Positions 35,651 to 44,732 are shown, counted from the first letter of the stretch. The stretch is DNA of 64,000 nucleotides from Pedobacter sp. MC2016-15 (GCF_026239695.1 NZ_JAPIVS010000002.1:62001-126000); one strand, 5' to 3'. Made by a program: numbers and translations. Notes: a model not told the origin generated them from the letters alone.

Positions 35651-37198
35651 ATGGCCGAACAGGGTTTTACAAAATGGATAATCACGTTTACGGTGATCAC
35701 AGCCTCCCTACTGGAGCTGATTGATACAACCATCGTAAACGTCGCATTGCCACAAATCCAGGGAAACCTGGGCGCAACCTTAGAGGATATCGCCTGGATT
35801 TCTACCGGATATGCCGTGGCAAACGTAATCGTACTGCCCATGTCAGGCTGGCTGGGCAGCCGATTCGGACGAAAAAATTATTTCTTAACTTCTATCATTG
35901 TCTTTACCATCGCTTCCTTCCTCTGTGGTAATGCTACCTCGCTCGAAGAGCTGATCGCATTCCGTATTTTACAGGGTATTGCAGGAGGTGGACTGATCTC
36001 TACCGCACAGGCGATCCTTCTGGAAACCTGGCCGCGTGAAGACGTGGGTATAGCTACCGCATTATTTGGTCTGGGAGCTGTTGTAGGCCCTACTGTAGGT
36101 CCAACTATCGGTGGATATATCATTGATATCAGCAGCTGGCCATGGATCTTCTACGTGAATATTCCCGTCGGGATTCTCGCGGCCTACTGTACCTATACGT
36201 ATATACGAACGACGCCAAAAACCGGTCAGGGACAACCTGTAGACTGGTGGGGAATTGGCCTGCTGGCCGTTGCTGTAGGTAGTTTACAGACAGTATTGGA
36301 AAAAGGCGAAAGTGAAGACTGGTTCGCCACACCATATATTACCGCACTGGCCGTTGCTTCGGTACTGGGATTACTGCTGTTTATCTGGCGTGAGACCACT
36401 ACAGACCACCCTATCGTCAACTTTAAGATCATGCGACACCGTAGTTTCTCAGTGGGGATGTTCACCTCCTTTATTCTTGGTTTCGGTCTGTACGGTTCGG
36501 TATTTGTGTTCCCCGTATTCTGTCAGAATCTACTGGGATTCTCGGCACTGCAAACAGGAGAATTACTCTTCCCTGGTGGATTATGTACCATTGCCATGAT
36601 GCCTTTTATCGGGATGTTCCTGAAAAAAGGAATTCCGGCGCAGTTTATGGCTACCATTGGGATGTTCCTGTTCTTTGTATTCTGTAATATGCTCAGCAAA
36701 TCTACGCTGGCTTCGGGAACGAGCGACTTCTTCCTGCCGCTGATCATCAGGGGTGTGGGTATGGCTCTGTTATTTGTGCCGCTGACTACGCTGGCGATAC
36801 AGGATCTGAAAGGTGCTGAGATTGGTCAGGGTTCAGGTCTGAATAATATGATGAGGCAGCTGGGCGGATCTTTCGGGATTGCGGCTTTAACTACGCTGAT
36901 CCACACGCGTCAGGGATTCCACAGAAGTAACCTGCTGACTAACCTGAATGAGGGTAACCCTATATTTGTACAGCGCTTTAACGCTTTCATCAATAATTTT
37001 ATGGGTAAGGGCTTCTCCATGTCTGATGCCAGACACATGGCCACACAGGCGATGGAAGGAACACTCATCAAGCAAACTTTGCTGCTCACCTACAGCGATG
37101 CCTACTGGGTGGCAGGAATGGTCATGCTTTGTTCTATACCCTTGCTGTACCTGCAGAAATTTAAAAAGAACGTGGATATTCCGGCCGACGTTCACTAA
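35651..37198 (+). CDS. DHA2 family MFS drug:proton antiporter (EmrB type)
   Basis: A 515-residue inner-membrane transporter with 14 predicted membrane helices. It has the DHA2/EmrB signature: LIDTTIVNVALPQIQGNLGA near the start, WLGSRFGRKNY (motif A) and the motif C-like GLGAVVGPTVGPTIGGYI. It is the last gene of the tetR-tolC-emrA-emrB operon, which together would export a toxic compound from cytoplasm to the outside with proton energy. The substrate is unknown; multidrug and fatty-acid-type compounds are usual for the family. Confidence 0.95.
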   Translation: MAEQGFTKWIITFTVITASLLELIDTTIVNVALPQIQGNLGATLEDIAWISTGYAVANVIVLPMSGWLGSRFGRKNYFLTSIIVFTIASFLCGNATSLEELIAFRILQGIAGGGLISTAQAILLETWPREDVGIATALFGLGAVVGPTVGPTIGGYIIDISSWPWIFYVNIPVGILAAYCTYTYIRTTPKTGQGQPVDWWGIGLLAVAVGSLQTVLEKGESEDWFATPYITALAVASVLGLLLFIWRETTTDHPIVNFKIMRHRSFSVGMFTSFILGFGLYGSVFVFPVFCQNLLGFSALQTGELLFPGGLCTIAMMPFIGMFLKKGIPAQFMATIGMFLFFVFCNMLSKSTLASGTSDFFLPLIIRGVGMALLFVPLTTLAIQDLKGAEIGQGSGLNNMMRQLGGSFGIAALTTLIHTRQGFHRSNLLTNLNEGNPIFVQRFNAFINNFMGKGFSMSDARHMATQAMEGTLIKQTLLLTYSDAYWVAGMVMLCSIPLLYLQKFKKNVDIPADVH

Positions 37199-37225
37199 TG
37201 TTATTACCAATCCATCCTTAAGAAA

Positions 37226-37259
37226 AATGGCTGTCCTTTTGGGACAGCCATTATCTTTT
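37226..37259 (+). terminator. Rho-independent terminator of the efflux operon
   Basis: Stem ATGGCTGTCC / GGACAGCCAT with a 5-nt loop, then a T-rich tract. Confidence 0.85.
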
Positions 37260-37451
37260 CCAAAAAAATTTACATTTTTTGCGATTGCTGCTACACAACA
37301 AATGCATTATACTTTAAATGATTGAAAACCTTTCTGAAAGCAATTTAGATTTTATTTACCAGCAAACCAAAATAAATTTATTAACATTATTCTATAGATC
37401 TTACCGTCATTTTTCTTAGCTTCAGCGCGTAAAAATTTACCATTAGTAATC

Positions 37452-40037
37452 ATGCAGAAACCAAGATTTACAGGTCAGAGAGAATCCATATTCAACAACG
37501 AGGTTGTTTCCAGATTCGAACTTTACAATAGCCTGTTCCTGACCCTCCCATTTTATAAGATCAAAGATACAGGTACTCTCCTGCCTCTTTTTATTAAATA
37601 TTGTGAAGACGGAGTCAAGAATCAGAAGACGCCTGCCGAGATCATTAATGTCTTTTTTGAAAAATATACGCAGGCAGCTAATGCCAAGGATGTGATCGAC
37701 TTACTGTTCAGGTTTATCCAGTATATCGAGCGTCAGGTGGTGCTTTTTGATGCAGTAGAAGACGCTTCTTTCACAAAATTAAATACAGCAGAAGGCCAGA
37801 GTTCTCTGAGGTCAATGTTGAAAAAGAGCGAATCCAGTGAAGATGTTTATCAAAAAACAGTGCAGCTGATTGAGGATCTTTCCCTGCGCCTGGTGCTTAC
37901 CGCCCACCCTACCCAGTTTTATCCGGGCAGTGTGCTTTCTATTATTACTGACCTTACAGCAGCGATTAAGATCAATGACATTGTAAGTATCAACCAGCTT
38001 TTACAACAACTCGGAAAAACTCCGTTTTTTAATAAAACTTCACCTACACCGGTAGATGAGGCATTGAGCCTTTCATGGTATCTGGAAAATGTATTTTATT
38101 TCGCAGCAGCCAATATCCAGTCGGAAATTGACAGCAGTCTCGAAGAATATAACATCCCTACAAAAAAAGCAATCGAACTGGGCTTCTGGCCGGGTGGCGA
38201 CAGGGACGGAAATCCTAATGTTCATGCTGAACATACGATGCAGGTGGCAAAAATGCTGCGTCAGATCCTCTTCCGCTGCTATTACAGGGATTTCAGAAAA
38301 CTGAAACGCAGGATTACCTTCAGAGGGGTGGAAGAGGTGATTTACAAAGTACAGGATACCTTATATAACCACGCTTTTGATACCAATACCGTTCCGGAGA
38401 ATATCTCAGATTTCCTGACTGAAAACCTGAACCTGATTAAATCTACCCTGATTGAATCTCATGACGGACTGTTTGCTGATCTGGTAGACGACCTGTTACG
38501 CAAAGTAGAACTTTTCGGAAGTCATTTCGCTTCACTGGATATCAGACAGGACAGCAGGGTACTGAGAGATGTTCATGCCTACTGCCGCCAGAGCAAACCT
38601 ATTATTTCTCTTTTCCCCGAAAACTTTGATGAACTTTCGGAGACGGAGAAAATTGCCCAGCTTTCTTTTAAAAGTGCAAAAGTAATTTATGCAGGAGAAG
38701 GTACCCCGCTGATTAAGGATACTCTGCAAACCATCGCTGAGATCAAACAGATCCAGCAAAGCAATGGTGAGCTGGCTTGCCACCGCTATATTATCAGTAA
38801 TTGCCAGCAGGCTTCAGACATCCTGCAGCTGATCGAACTGTTCTTATGGAATGGTTGGGAAGAAGATCAGCTGACGATCGATTTTGTTCCTCTGTTTGAA
38901 ACTGTGGGCGATCTGCAGGTAGCAGCAGATGTCATGGATACTTTATATTCACACCCTTTCTACAGAAAACACCTCGAAAGCAGGGGCAACAGACAGGATA
39001 TCATGCTGGGCTATTCCGATAGTACCAAAGACGGTGGATACCTCACTGCAAACTGGTCGATCTTCAATGCTAAGGTGGCATTAACTGCCATCTCAGAAAA
39101 ACATAACATTCGCCTGGCGTTTTTTGACGGCCGTGGTGGGCCTCCTTCAAGGGGTGGCGGTAAAACACACTTGTTCTACGCCTCTATGGGCAAGGAGATT
39201 GCCAATAAAAACATCCAGTTAACGATACAGGGCCAAACGATCAGCTCTCAGTACGGATCTATAGACAGTGCCGGGTTCAACATCAGTCAGCTGATCAATG
39301 CCGGTATATCGGCTGGAATGAAGGAAAAACACAACATCCTGCTGGATCCCTTACACAAAGATATTATTAATGTAATGGCCAAAGATAGTTTCGACTCCTT
39401 TGTGAGCCTGAGAAACCACCCGCTGTTTATGGGTTACCTGGAGCGTTATTCTCCGCTGAGCCTGTTGTCAAAGATCACGATCAGCAGCAGACCGGTGAAA
39501 AGAAGCTCAGGAGCAAAACTAAAGCTGGAAGACCTGCGTGCCATCAGCTTTGTTACCTCATGGGGACAACTCAAACAGAATATTCCGGGATTCTACGGCA
39601 TCGGTACTGCGCTTAAAAACCAGGAAGAAGCAGGAAACTGGGAAAATCTGCGCAAAACTTATCAGGAATCAGGTTATTTCAAAACGATCATCGACAACTG
39701 TATGATGTCTATGAGTAAGGCTGATTTCTCCATCACTGCACATTTTGCCAATGACCCTGAATTCGGGGATTTCTGGAAGATGCTGAATGCAGAATACGAG
39801 CTTTCGAAAGCATTACTGCTTAAACTTGCCGGTCATGAAACCCTGATGGAAAACTATCCGGTAGAAAAGAGATCTGTAGCCGTAAGGGAGAAGATTGTGC
39901 TTCCACTAGTACTGATCCAGCATTTTGCACTGGAGAAACTGCAGGAAGAATTAACTGAAGAAGAAGTACAGTCCTACCAGAAACTGGCAATCCGTACAGT
40001 GTATGGAATTGTCAATGCAGGCAGGAACTCTGCATAA
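37452..40037 (+). CDS. ppc: Phosphoenolpyruvate carboxylase
   Basis: Carboxylates phosphoenolpyruvate to oxaloacetate and so refills the TCA cycle. The 861-residue protein has the family's active-site motifs: VLTAHPTQ (catalytic His), GYSDSTKDGGYLTANW, and FFDGRGGPPSRGGGKTH. The C-terminus is RTVYGIVNAGRNSA, where the conserved end in others is RNTG. Length is a little short of the usual 880-930, with shorter surface loops, as known for Bacteroidota. It is monocistronic and has a strong terminator. I do not see a clear TAnnTTTG promoter in the 253 nt upstream. Confidence 0.96.
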   Translation: MQKPRFTGQRESIFNNEVVSRFELYNSLFLTLPFYKIKDTGTLLPLFIKYCEDGVKNQKTPAEIINVFFEKYTQAANAKDVIDLLFRFIQYIERQVVLFDAVEDASFTKLNTAEGQSSLRSMLKKSESSEDVYQKTVQLIEDLSLRLVLTAHPTQFYPGSVLSIITDLTAAIKINDIVSINQLLQQLGKTPFFNKTSPTPVDEALSLSWYLENVFYFAAANIQSEIDSSLEEYNIPTKKAIELGFWPGGDRDGNPNVHAEHTMQVAKMLRQILFRCYYRDFRKLKRRITFRGVEEVIYKVQDTLYNHAFDTNTVPENISDFLTENLNLIKSTLIESHDGLFADLVDDLLRKVELFGSHFASLDIRQDSRVLRDVHAYCRQSKPIISLFPENFDELSETEKIAQLSFKSAKVIYAGEGTPLIKDTLQTIAEIKQIQQSNGELACHRYIISNCQQASDILQLIELFLWNGWEEDQLTIDFVPLFETVGDLQVAADVMDTLYSHPFYRKHLESRGNRQDIMLGYSDSTKDGGYLTANWSIFNAKVALTAISEKHNIRLAFFDGRGGPPSRGGGKTHLFYASMGKEIANKNIQLTIQGQTISSQYGSIDSAGFNISQLINAGISAGMKEKHNILLDPLHKDIINVMAKDSFDSFVSLRNHPLFMGYLERYSPLSLLSKITISSRPVKRSSGAKLKLEDLRAISFVTSWGQLKQNIPGFYGIGTALKNQEEAGNWENLRKTYQESGYFKTIIDNCMMSMSKADFSITAHFANDPEFGDFWKMLNAEYELSKALLLKLAGHETLMENYPVEKRSVAVREKIVLPLVLIQHFALEKLQEELTEEEVQSYQKLAIRTVYGIVNAGRNSA

Positions 40038-40042
40038 AACAG

Positions 40043-40071
40043 AAAAGGCGCCCTAGAGGGCGCCTTTTTTT
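40043..40071 (+). terminator. Rho-independent terminator after ppc
   Basis: Stem GGCGCCC / GGGCGCC, TAGA loop, seven T. Flanking A and T runs let it serve the convergent gene as well. Confidence 0.92.
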
Positions 40072-40088
40072 ATGTTTGACAGTAAAGC

Positions 40089-40673
40089 CTAGTAAAGCAC
40101 TTTACCAGCTGAAGTAACGATTGAAGCGATACGTACCGCATCAAATACGCGTTCTTCGGTAGCTCCTAAAGCCAGGATAGATTTCTCATGTGCATTTACA
40201 CACATCTCACATCCGTTTACAGCAGAAACTGCCAGACTCATCAGTTCAAAAAACTCTTTACCTGTCACCGGGCTGCTCATTAACTGCATACGCACACGGG
40301 CAGGAATCTGGGTATATTTTTCTTTTCCTGTAAAATGACGGAAACGGTAGAATACATTATTCAATGCCAGCAAAGAGGCACATCCTGCAGCTTCAGCGAT
40401 CTCTTCTGCTGTAGCTTCTTTTGCCAGAGCCTGTTTTTCAAAAAACTCCGTTAATACTTTATTATTGTTGTTCACCGCAATGCTCAATGCTACCAGGGCG
40501 CATTCTTTCTCTGACAAGTGTGCAGAGGTAAGTGTGCTGGTGAAGTTCAGTTTCAGGTCGCGTACATACCTTGAATTGCCTTTTTCAAGCAGGCCAATAC
40601 TATCATTTCTGTAGTCAGCTTCCAATCCCACTACGGCTAAAAGCTCTTGTATAGTTTCTGTAATTTCGCTCAT
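40089..40673 (-). CDS. AhpD-like carboxymuconolactone decarboxylase family protein
   Basis: A 194-residue protein with the AhpD/CMD fold. The catalytic motif is CEMCVNAHEKSI (CxxC with following His) near the C-terminus. In mycobacteria AhpD reduces the peroxiredoxin AhpC, and here a peroxiredoxin gene with a matching AhpC type lies directly upstream, so it is probably its reductant. I chose the ATG at 40671-40673 (MSEITETIQELL); the longer frame crosses a terminator hairpin. The two genes are separated by that terminator, so this one is read less, or by read-through. Confidence 0.9.
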   Translation of the reverse strand: MSEITETIQELLAVVGLEADYRNDSIGLLEKGNSRYVRDLKLNFTSTLTSAHLSEKECALVALSIAVNNNNKVLTEFFEKQALAKEATAEEIAEAAGCASLLALNNVFYRFRHFTGKEKYTQIPARVRMQLMSSPVTGKEFFELMSLAVSAVNGCEMCVNAHEKSILALGATEERVFDAVRIASIVTSAGKVLY

Positions 40674-40703
40674 TTTATAATTTTTAGCTTGAATAATTGT
40701 CAC

Positions 40704-40740
40704 AAAAAAAGCCCCTGCAAAATGCATTACAGGGACTTTT
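40704..40740 (-). terminator. Terminator/attenuator between the peroxiredoxin and AhpD-like genes
   Basis: On the minus strand GTCCCTG pairs with CAGGGGC (one mismatch), loop of 12 nt, then seven T. Confidence 0.75.
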
Positions 40741-40756
40741 CGATATAATGGTTAGA

Positions 40757-41302
40757 TTAAACTGTTAAAGTTGCTTCACCTTTTTCCCAGTTGCAAGGGC
40801 AAAGTTCGTCAGTTTGTAAAGCATCAAGAACTCTCAATACTTCTTTAACGTTACGGCCAACGCTCAGGTCGTTCACACTTGCCCAACGGATAATTCCTTG
40901 TGGGTCAATGATGAAAGTAGCACGGTAAGCGATTTTTTCATTTGGCTCAAGAATATCTAAAGCTTCAGCTAAAGATTTTGAAGTATCTGCAAGCATTGGG
41001 AATTTCAATCCGCGCAGGTCATCATGATTGTGTCTCCATGCCAAATGCACGTTTTCAGAATCTGTTGAAGCACCGATCAAAGTAGTATCACGGTCACGGA
41101 ACTCACCATAATTAGCGTTAAATTCAGCAATTTCTGTAGGGCAAACGAAGGTAAAATCTTTTGGCCACCAGAACATGCAAGTCCATTGGTTGTTCTCATT
41201 TACCAAAGAATCAGAAGTTAATGTTTCAAACTCTTTTCCTTTTTCAATACTTACTACAGCTGTTTTAGAATACGCCGGGAATTGTTCACCTATATTAATC
41301 AT
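40757..41302 (-). CDS. Peroxiredoxin (AhpC/TSA family)
   Basis: Reduces hydrogen peroxide and organic hydroperoxides. The 181-residue protein has the peroxidatic Cys in DFTFVCPTE and two Cys near the end (DELCPCNW), the latter a feature of mycobacterial-type AhpC, which works with AhpD. The general fold blocks WWPKDFTFVCPTEIAEF, LIGASTDSENVHLAWR and YRATFIIDPQGIIRWASVND are clear. It has a strong promoter upstream and an AhpD-like gene downstream. It is cytoplasmic. No OxyR-like regulator is in the window. Confidence 0.95.
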   Translation of the reverse strand: MINIGEQFPAYSKTAVVSIEKGKEFETLTSDSLVNENNQWTCMFWWPKDFTFVCPTEIAEFNANYGEFRDRDTTLIGASTDSENVHLAWRHNHDDLRGLKFPMLADTSKSLAEALDILEPNEKIAYRATFIIDPQGIIRWASVNDLSVGRNVKEVLRVLDALQTDELCPCNWEKGEATLTV

Positions 41303-41328
41303 ATGTCTTTGAATTGTTTTATCTGGCG

Positions 41329-41359
41329 CAAAAATACGTCAATAAAGGTGTTTTGACAA
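41329..41359 (-). promoter_or_regulatory. Promoter of the peroxiredoxin gene
   Basis: Minus strand TTG (41357-41359), 20-nt spacer, TATTTTTG (41329-41336), 26 nt before the start. Confidence 0.7.
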
Positions 41360-41417
41360 GTGATCGCCATCATATAACACATAGTTAATATTGATGTCCT
41401 CATAGACAAAACCTATC

Positions 41418-42230
41418 CTACTTTAAAGCATTAAAAAAGTTAAACTCCGCCCTGATCAGGTACATGTTTTTGTTGTATCTGTTTTCCATTCCACCGGCAG
41501 CCTGAAACCTGTAACCCAAATCAATACGGGTCCGGCTGTTCAGGATCATCTGAATTGCAGGGGCGAAATCCACATAAGACCTTCCGTTTGCAGGATTGGT
41601 TTTACCCAGGATCTCGAAATAAACATTAAAATTAGGCTGGTTATAATTTTTGTAATGTACCGGCAGTACCAGGTATCCTGAAGATAAACTGTAGGCGATG
41701 AGTCCATCAGGACGCTGTGTCCCTTCCATTACGCGATCGTCCTGCACAAAAGCCTGCATATAACTCAGATTGGCAGACAGGGCCAGCTTATGCAGCAACT
41801 GCGTAGCCACAATCCCCGCCTGCGCCCCGCTGTTGTCTCCCTCCAGGTTGATGTCCTGCGTGAGCAGCGGTCTTTTGCTGGTGCTTAACCGTCCGTAGGC
41901 AGCCATCCGGAAATGGCGCTGGGATTCATCCAGTGATAAAAAGCGATACTTGGCATACACACTCCCCCCTTCCAGTCTGTAGTTGCCATCCATATCAGAT
42001 AAAAAAGCCTGCCCGTGCAGCATCAGCTTTTTGTTAAAGCTCAGCATTAATTCGGGAATCGTTCTGTTCATCTTCTGACCACTGAAGATACCTTCATTAG
42101 TCAGGCGGATTCCCAGCGATTTGGCAGGCATATTACTTGCAGGCTCGGTAAAGACATAGAGCTCCTGCGCAGTAGCACGCAGGCCAAAGCCAAGCTGCAG
42201 CAGCAAGGCAGCTAAAAATACATATTTCAT
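41418..42230 (-). CDS. Outer-membrane beta-barrel-like protein of a metal cassette
   Basis: A 270-residue exported protein with a signal peptide (about 1-21, GFGLRATAQE). The rest is built of alternating amphipathic strands with aromatic ends, and it ends in MYLIRAEFNFFNALK, where alternating hydrophobic residues and Phe near the C-terminus fit an outer-membrane barrel. It lies 10 nt after an HMA-domain gene, so the two are cotranscribed. I do not know its substrate; a role with the metal-binding neighbour is inferred. Confidence 0.78.
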   Translation of the reverse strand: MKYVFLAALLLQLGFGLRATAQELYVFTEPASNMPAKSLGIRLTNEGIFSGQKMNRTIPELMLSFNKKLMLHGQAFLSDMDGNYRLEGGSVYAKYRFLSLDESQRHFRMAAYGRLSTSKRPLLTQDINLEGDNSGAQAGIVATQLLHKLALSANLSYMQAFVQDDRVMEGTQRPDGLIAYSLSSGYLVLPVHYKNYNQPNFNVYFEILGKTNPANGRSYVDFAPAIQMILNSRTRIDLGYRFQAAGGMENRYNKNMYLIRAEFNFFNALK

Positions 42231-42240
42231 CTTCCCGGTC

Positions 42241-42780
42241 TTAAATGCTCAGGTGAACGATACGTGTAGTCTTACCATTTACCGTCCCGCGGCCACTTGA
42301 GTATGTATCCATTTTGAGCTGGGCAGCATTCTTTTTAAATGCCGAAGAACTGATGAAATCTTTATCCAGTATTTTTGCAGTGACAGCCCCGTTCAGGGTC
42401 TTGTTTTTTGCATTGGTAAATTTCAGCACAGTATGACCACTTTGGGCTAAACCAGCCTCGTCTATCACTGTCTGGTTAAAATTGAAGGTTGCATTAAGTT
42501 CCCCGATAGAGAATCCGGCATCCTGTACCTTATCCCTGATCTGGTCAACATTCACCTGCTGATCTTTTTTAAAAGTCAGCACAAAAATGTTCCTGTCAAG
42601 ATCTGGCTTGATGCTTTCTATAAAGCTCAGGCTTCTCAAAGAGGTTTCAGTAGCTTTTGAGCACATAGAACAGGTTAATCCGTTTACCTGTAACTCTGCT
42701 TTTGAAATTTTTTGTGCAAAGGTTTGTCCGCCGGTTAGCACTACCGCTAAAAGTATGATGATATATTTGAAAGTCTTCAT
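42241..42780 (-). CDS. Exported heavy-metal-associated (HMA) domain protein
   Basis: A 179-residue exported protein with a signal peptide (about 1-22, GGQTFAQ) and an HMA domain at about 25-95 with metal-binding CxxC in LTCSMCSKATETSL. The middle and end have no other named domain, with KLVIHLSI-like beta ending. The exported HMA domain suggests capture or delivery of copper or another thiophilic ion in the periplasm. It is in the middle of a three-gene run with HYC_CC_PP and outer-membrane proteins. The metal is not proven. Confidence 0.87.
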   Translation of the reverse strand: MKTFKYIIILLAVVLTGGQTFAQKISKAELQVNGLTCSMCSKATETSLRSLSFIESIKPDLDRNIFVLTFKKDQQVNVDQIRDKVQDAGFSIGELNATFNFNQTVIDEAGLAQSGHTVLKFTNAKNKTLNGAVTAKILDKDFISSSAFKKNAAQLKMDTYSSGRGTVNGKTTRIVHLSI

Positions 42781-42857
42781 GATATGTTTTTTAGAAATTT
42801 GAAATAAATAAATTATTCCACAGGGATTCCTGCAGAAAAGCTCAATTCATTCCTGGT

Positions 42858-43256
42858 CTAATTTCTGAAAACACAATTGTACGCGTAGAGCGACACACGC
42901 GTGGATAAGGGAGGTGCTTTATTTTCTATCCTGCTGAATAATTTCGGCAAGACATTATCCAGTGCTTCCCATACAAGAGGGAAGAAAAACAACTGGATAC
43001 TAAAGTTTTTTGGAAGACTGACAGCAGCGCCCGACTGGTGACTATCCTTAATTTTCGCATCAACAGCCGTATTTTTACAGCAATTGTCACTTTCCGCTTT
43101 TTTCTCCGCAGCCACACAGCCTTTGCATTTGGCCCTTTGCGTGAAGTGTACAGAAGAAAGGCTACCCCCACAAAAATGCAGGCTCAAGGCTACTCCTATT
43201 ACACTTATCAGGTAAAAGGCGCACAATCCAAGGGCTATTTTTTGTTTCAGTTTCAC
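42858..43256 (-). CDS. HYC_CC_PP family small exported/membrane protein
   Basis: A 132-residue protein with a hydrophobic N-terminal segment (about 7-27). The conserved marks are visible: HFCGG after the first helix, CKGC, then a CC pair (NCCKN), then a second hydrophobic segment (about 82-100) and PPLST near the end. This family is known only as a marker in Bacteroidota. The cysteine/histidine pairs could bind a metal, and its neighbour has an HMA domain. The start is GTG at 43254-43256; no ATG is in frame nearby. A good promoter ends 5 nt upstream, so the mRNA may be leaderless. Confidence 0.8.
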   Translation of the reverse strand: MKLKQKIALGLCAFYLISVIGVALSLHFCGGSLSSVHFTQRAKCKGCVAAEKKAESDNCCKNTAVDAKIKDSHQSGAAVSLPKNFSIQLFFFPLVWEALDNVLPKLFSRIENKAPPLSTRVSLYAYNCVFRN

Positions 43257-43261
43257 TTTAG

Positions 43262-43293
43262 CAAATTTAACAATAAATTTCTAAGAATTACAA
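43262..43293 (-). promoter_or_regulatory. Promoter of the HYC_CC_PP-HMA-outer-membrane operon
   Basis: Minus strand TTG (43291-43293), 21-nt spacer, TAAATTTG (43262-43269), 5 nt before the GTG start. Confidence 0.65.
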
Positions 43294-43312
43294 TTCTCTG
43301 TAACTTAGCCCT

Positions 43313-44083
43313 ATGAAAATTATCTCCTATAACGTTAACGGAATACGTTCTGCATCTACAAAGAACTTCTTTGGCTGGCTGCAATCAACCGATGCAGATA
43401 TGATCTGTCTGCAGGAAGTGAAAGCATTGCCGGTGCAGATCCCAGAGATCATTGAACTGATTGAACAGCTGGGCTACCACCACTACTGGTTCAGCGCAGA
43501 GAAAAAAGGATACAGCGGAGTAGCTATTTTCAGCAAGATCAAACCCAATCATGTAGAGTATGGCTGCGGTGAAGAATGGATTGATAAGGAAGGACGCATT
43601 TTAAGGGCCGATTTTGACACTTTTTCACTCATGAGCGTATATCTGCCATCCGGATCATCCGGAGAGGACAGACAGGCTAAAAAATATGAATTTATGGAGT
43701 TCTTTGAGAGCTATATCAAAAAACTCAGAGTAAATACACCCAACCTGATCATTTCAGGAGATTACAATATCTGTCATACAGCGATTGATATCCATAACCC
43801 AAAATCAAATGCAAATTCATCAGGTTTCCTTCCGCAGGAAAGAGAATGGATGCAGCTTTTCCTTGACAGCGGCTTTATAGATACCTTCAGGCATTTTAAT
43901 AAAGACCCGCATCATTACACCTGGTGGAGTTTCAGGGCCGGGTCAAGAGGCAAGAACCTGGGCTGGCGTATCGATTATCACCTGGCTACAGTACCGATGC
44001 TGCACCGTCTGCAAAACGTAACCATCCTGCCGGATGCAGTGCATTCTGATCACTGCCCTGTGCTGCTCGAAATTGAGGCTTAA
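43313..44083 (+). CDS. xth: Exodeoxyribonuclease III (AP endonuclease)
   Basis: Cuts DNA at abasic sites and trims 3' ends in base-excision repair. The 256-residue protein of the EEP superfamily shows all main motifs: SYNVNGIRSA, CLQEVKA (metal Glu), YSGVAIFSK, GDYNICHTAIDIHNPKSN (Asp/Asn), WRIDYHLA and the final SDHCPV (Asp-His). It starts with ATG and is divergent from the HYC_CC_PP gene. It overlaps the convergent 5-formyl-THF cyclo-ligase gene by 4 nt at the end. Confidence 0.96.
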   Translation: MKIISYNVNGIRSASTKNFFGWLQSTDADMICLQEVKALPVQIPEIIELIEQLGYHHYWFSAEKKGYSGVAIFSKIKPNHVEYGCGEEWIDKEGRILRADFDTFSLMSVYLPSGSSGEDRQAKKYEFMEFFESYIKKLRVNTPNLIISGDYNICHTAIDIHNPKSNANSSGFLPQEREWMQLFLDSGFIDTFRHFNKDPHHYTWWSFRAGSRGKNLGWRIDYHLATVPMLHRLQNVTILPDAVHSDHCPVLLEIEA

Positions 44084-44646
44084 ACGCTGAAGTCGTAGAT
44101 CTTGTCAGGGCTCAGACAGAGGTCGAGCTTTACATCATTTTCGTGGGTATCAGCAATGATATCCACGTTTTCAAAAAGGGATATACCAACTTTCAGGGCA
44201 TCCAGCCCTTCCATAAACCTGTCATAAAAGCCCTTACCATAGCCTACCCGGTAACCCCTGCTGTCAAATGCAAGTAAGGGCACCAGCACCATATCAATCT
44301 TGCCGGTGTATTGCTCATCCAGCACCGGTTCAAGAATATTAAATAAACTCTTTTGCAGCTCCTCCTCTCCCTGGTAGGGATGATGTGTCAGTAAGGAAGT
44401 CCTGAAATCGGCTTTGGGAACGATAATTTTTATGGCAGGGAAATTCGCCTTCAGCCATTTGATAAAGAGAAAGGTATCTGGTTCATTTTTCTCTTCAATT
44501 GGCAGGAAAAGATGTATGGTATTGACATCCTTAAAGTTGAGTCGGGTAAATTGTAAGAGTAACTTTTCGCTGAGGTAGATGACCTGCTCAAAGGTCAAAG
44601 CTTTTCTGCGGGCTGTCTCCTGTTTTCTGATTTCCGCTTTAGTCAT
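44080..44646 (-). CDS. 5-formyltetrahydrofolate cyclo-ligase
   Basis: Converts 5-formyl-THF to 5,10-methenyl-THF with ATP. The 188-residue protein has KAEIRKQETARRKAL at the start, the family's IHLFLPIEEKNEPDT region and the C-terminal signature DMVLVPLLAFDSRGYRVGYG with KGFYDRFM after it, which binds ATP and folate. I chose ATG at 44644-44646; the longer frame is not supported by the family start. It lies downstream of the efp terminator on the same strand, so it is probably an independent unit. Confidence 0.95.
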   Translation of the reverse strand: MTKAEIRKQETARRKALTFEQVIYLSEKLLLQFTRLNFKDVNTIHLFLPIEEKNEPDTFLFIKWLKANFPAIKIIVPKADFRTSLLTHHPYQGEEELQKSLFNILEPVLDEQYTGKIDMVLVPLLAFDSRGYRVGYGKGFYDRFMEGLDALKVGISLFENVDIIADTHENDVKLDLCLSPDKIYDFSV

Positions 44647-44658
44647 GACAACAAGGTA

Positions 44659-44693
44659 CAAAAAAATAAGGCTTCGGGAACCACTCCGAAGCC
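44659..44693 (-). terminator. Rho-independent terminator of efp
   Basis: GGCTTCGG pairs with CCGAAGCC, 8-nt loop; on the minus strand a T-rich tract follows. The hairpin lies 39 nt beyond the efp stop codon. Confidence 0.85.
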
Positions 44694-44732
44694 AAAATCA
44701 ACCTAAACCTAAAACTAAACTATGAAAAATTC

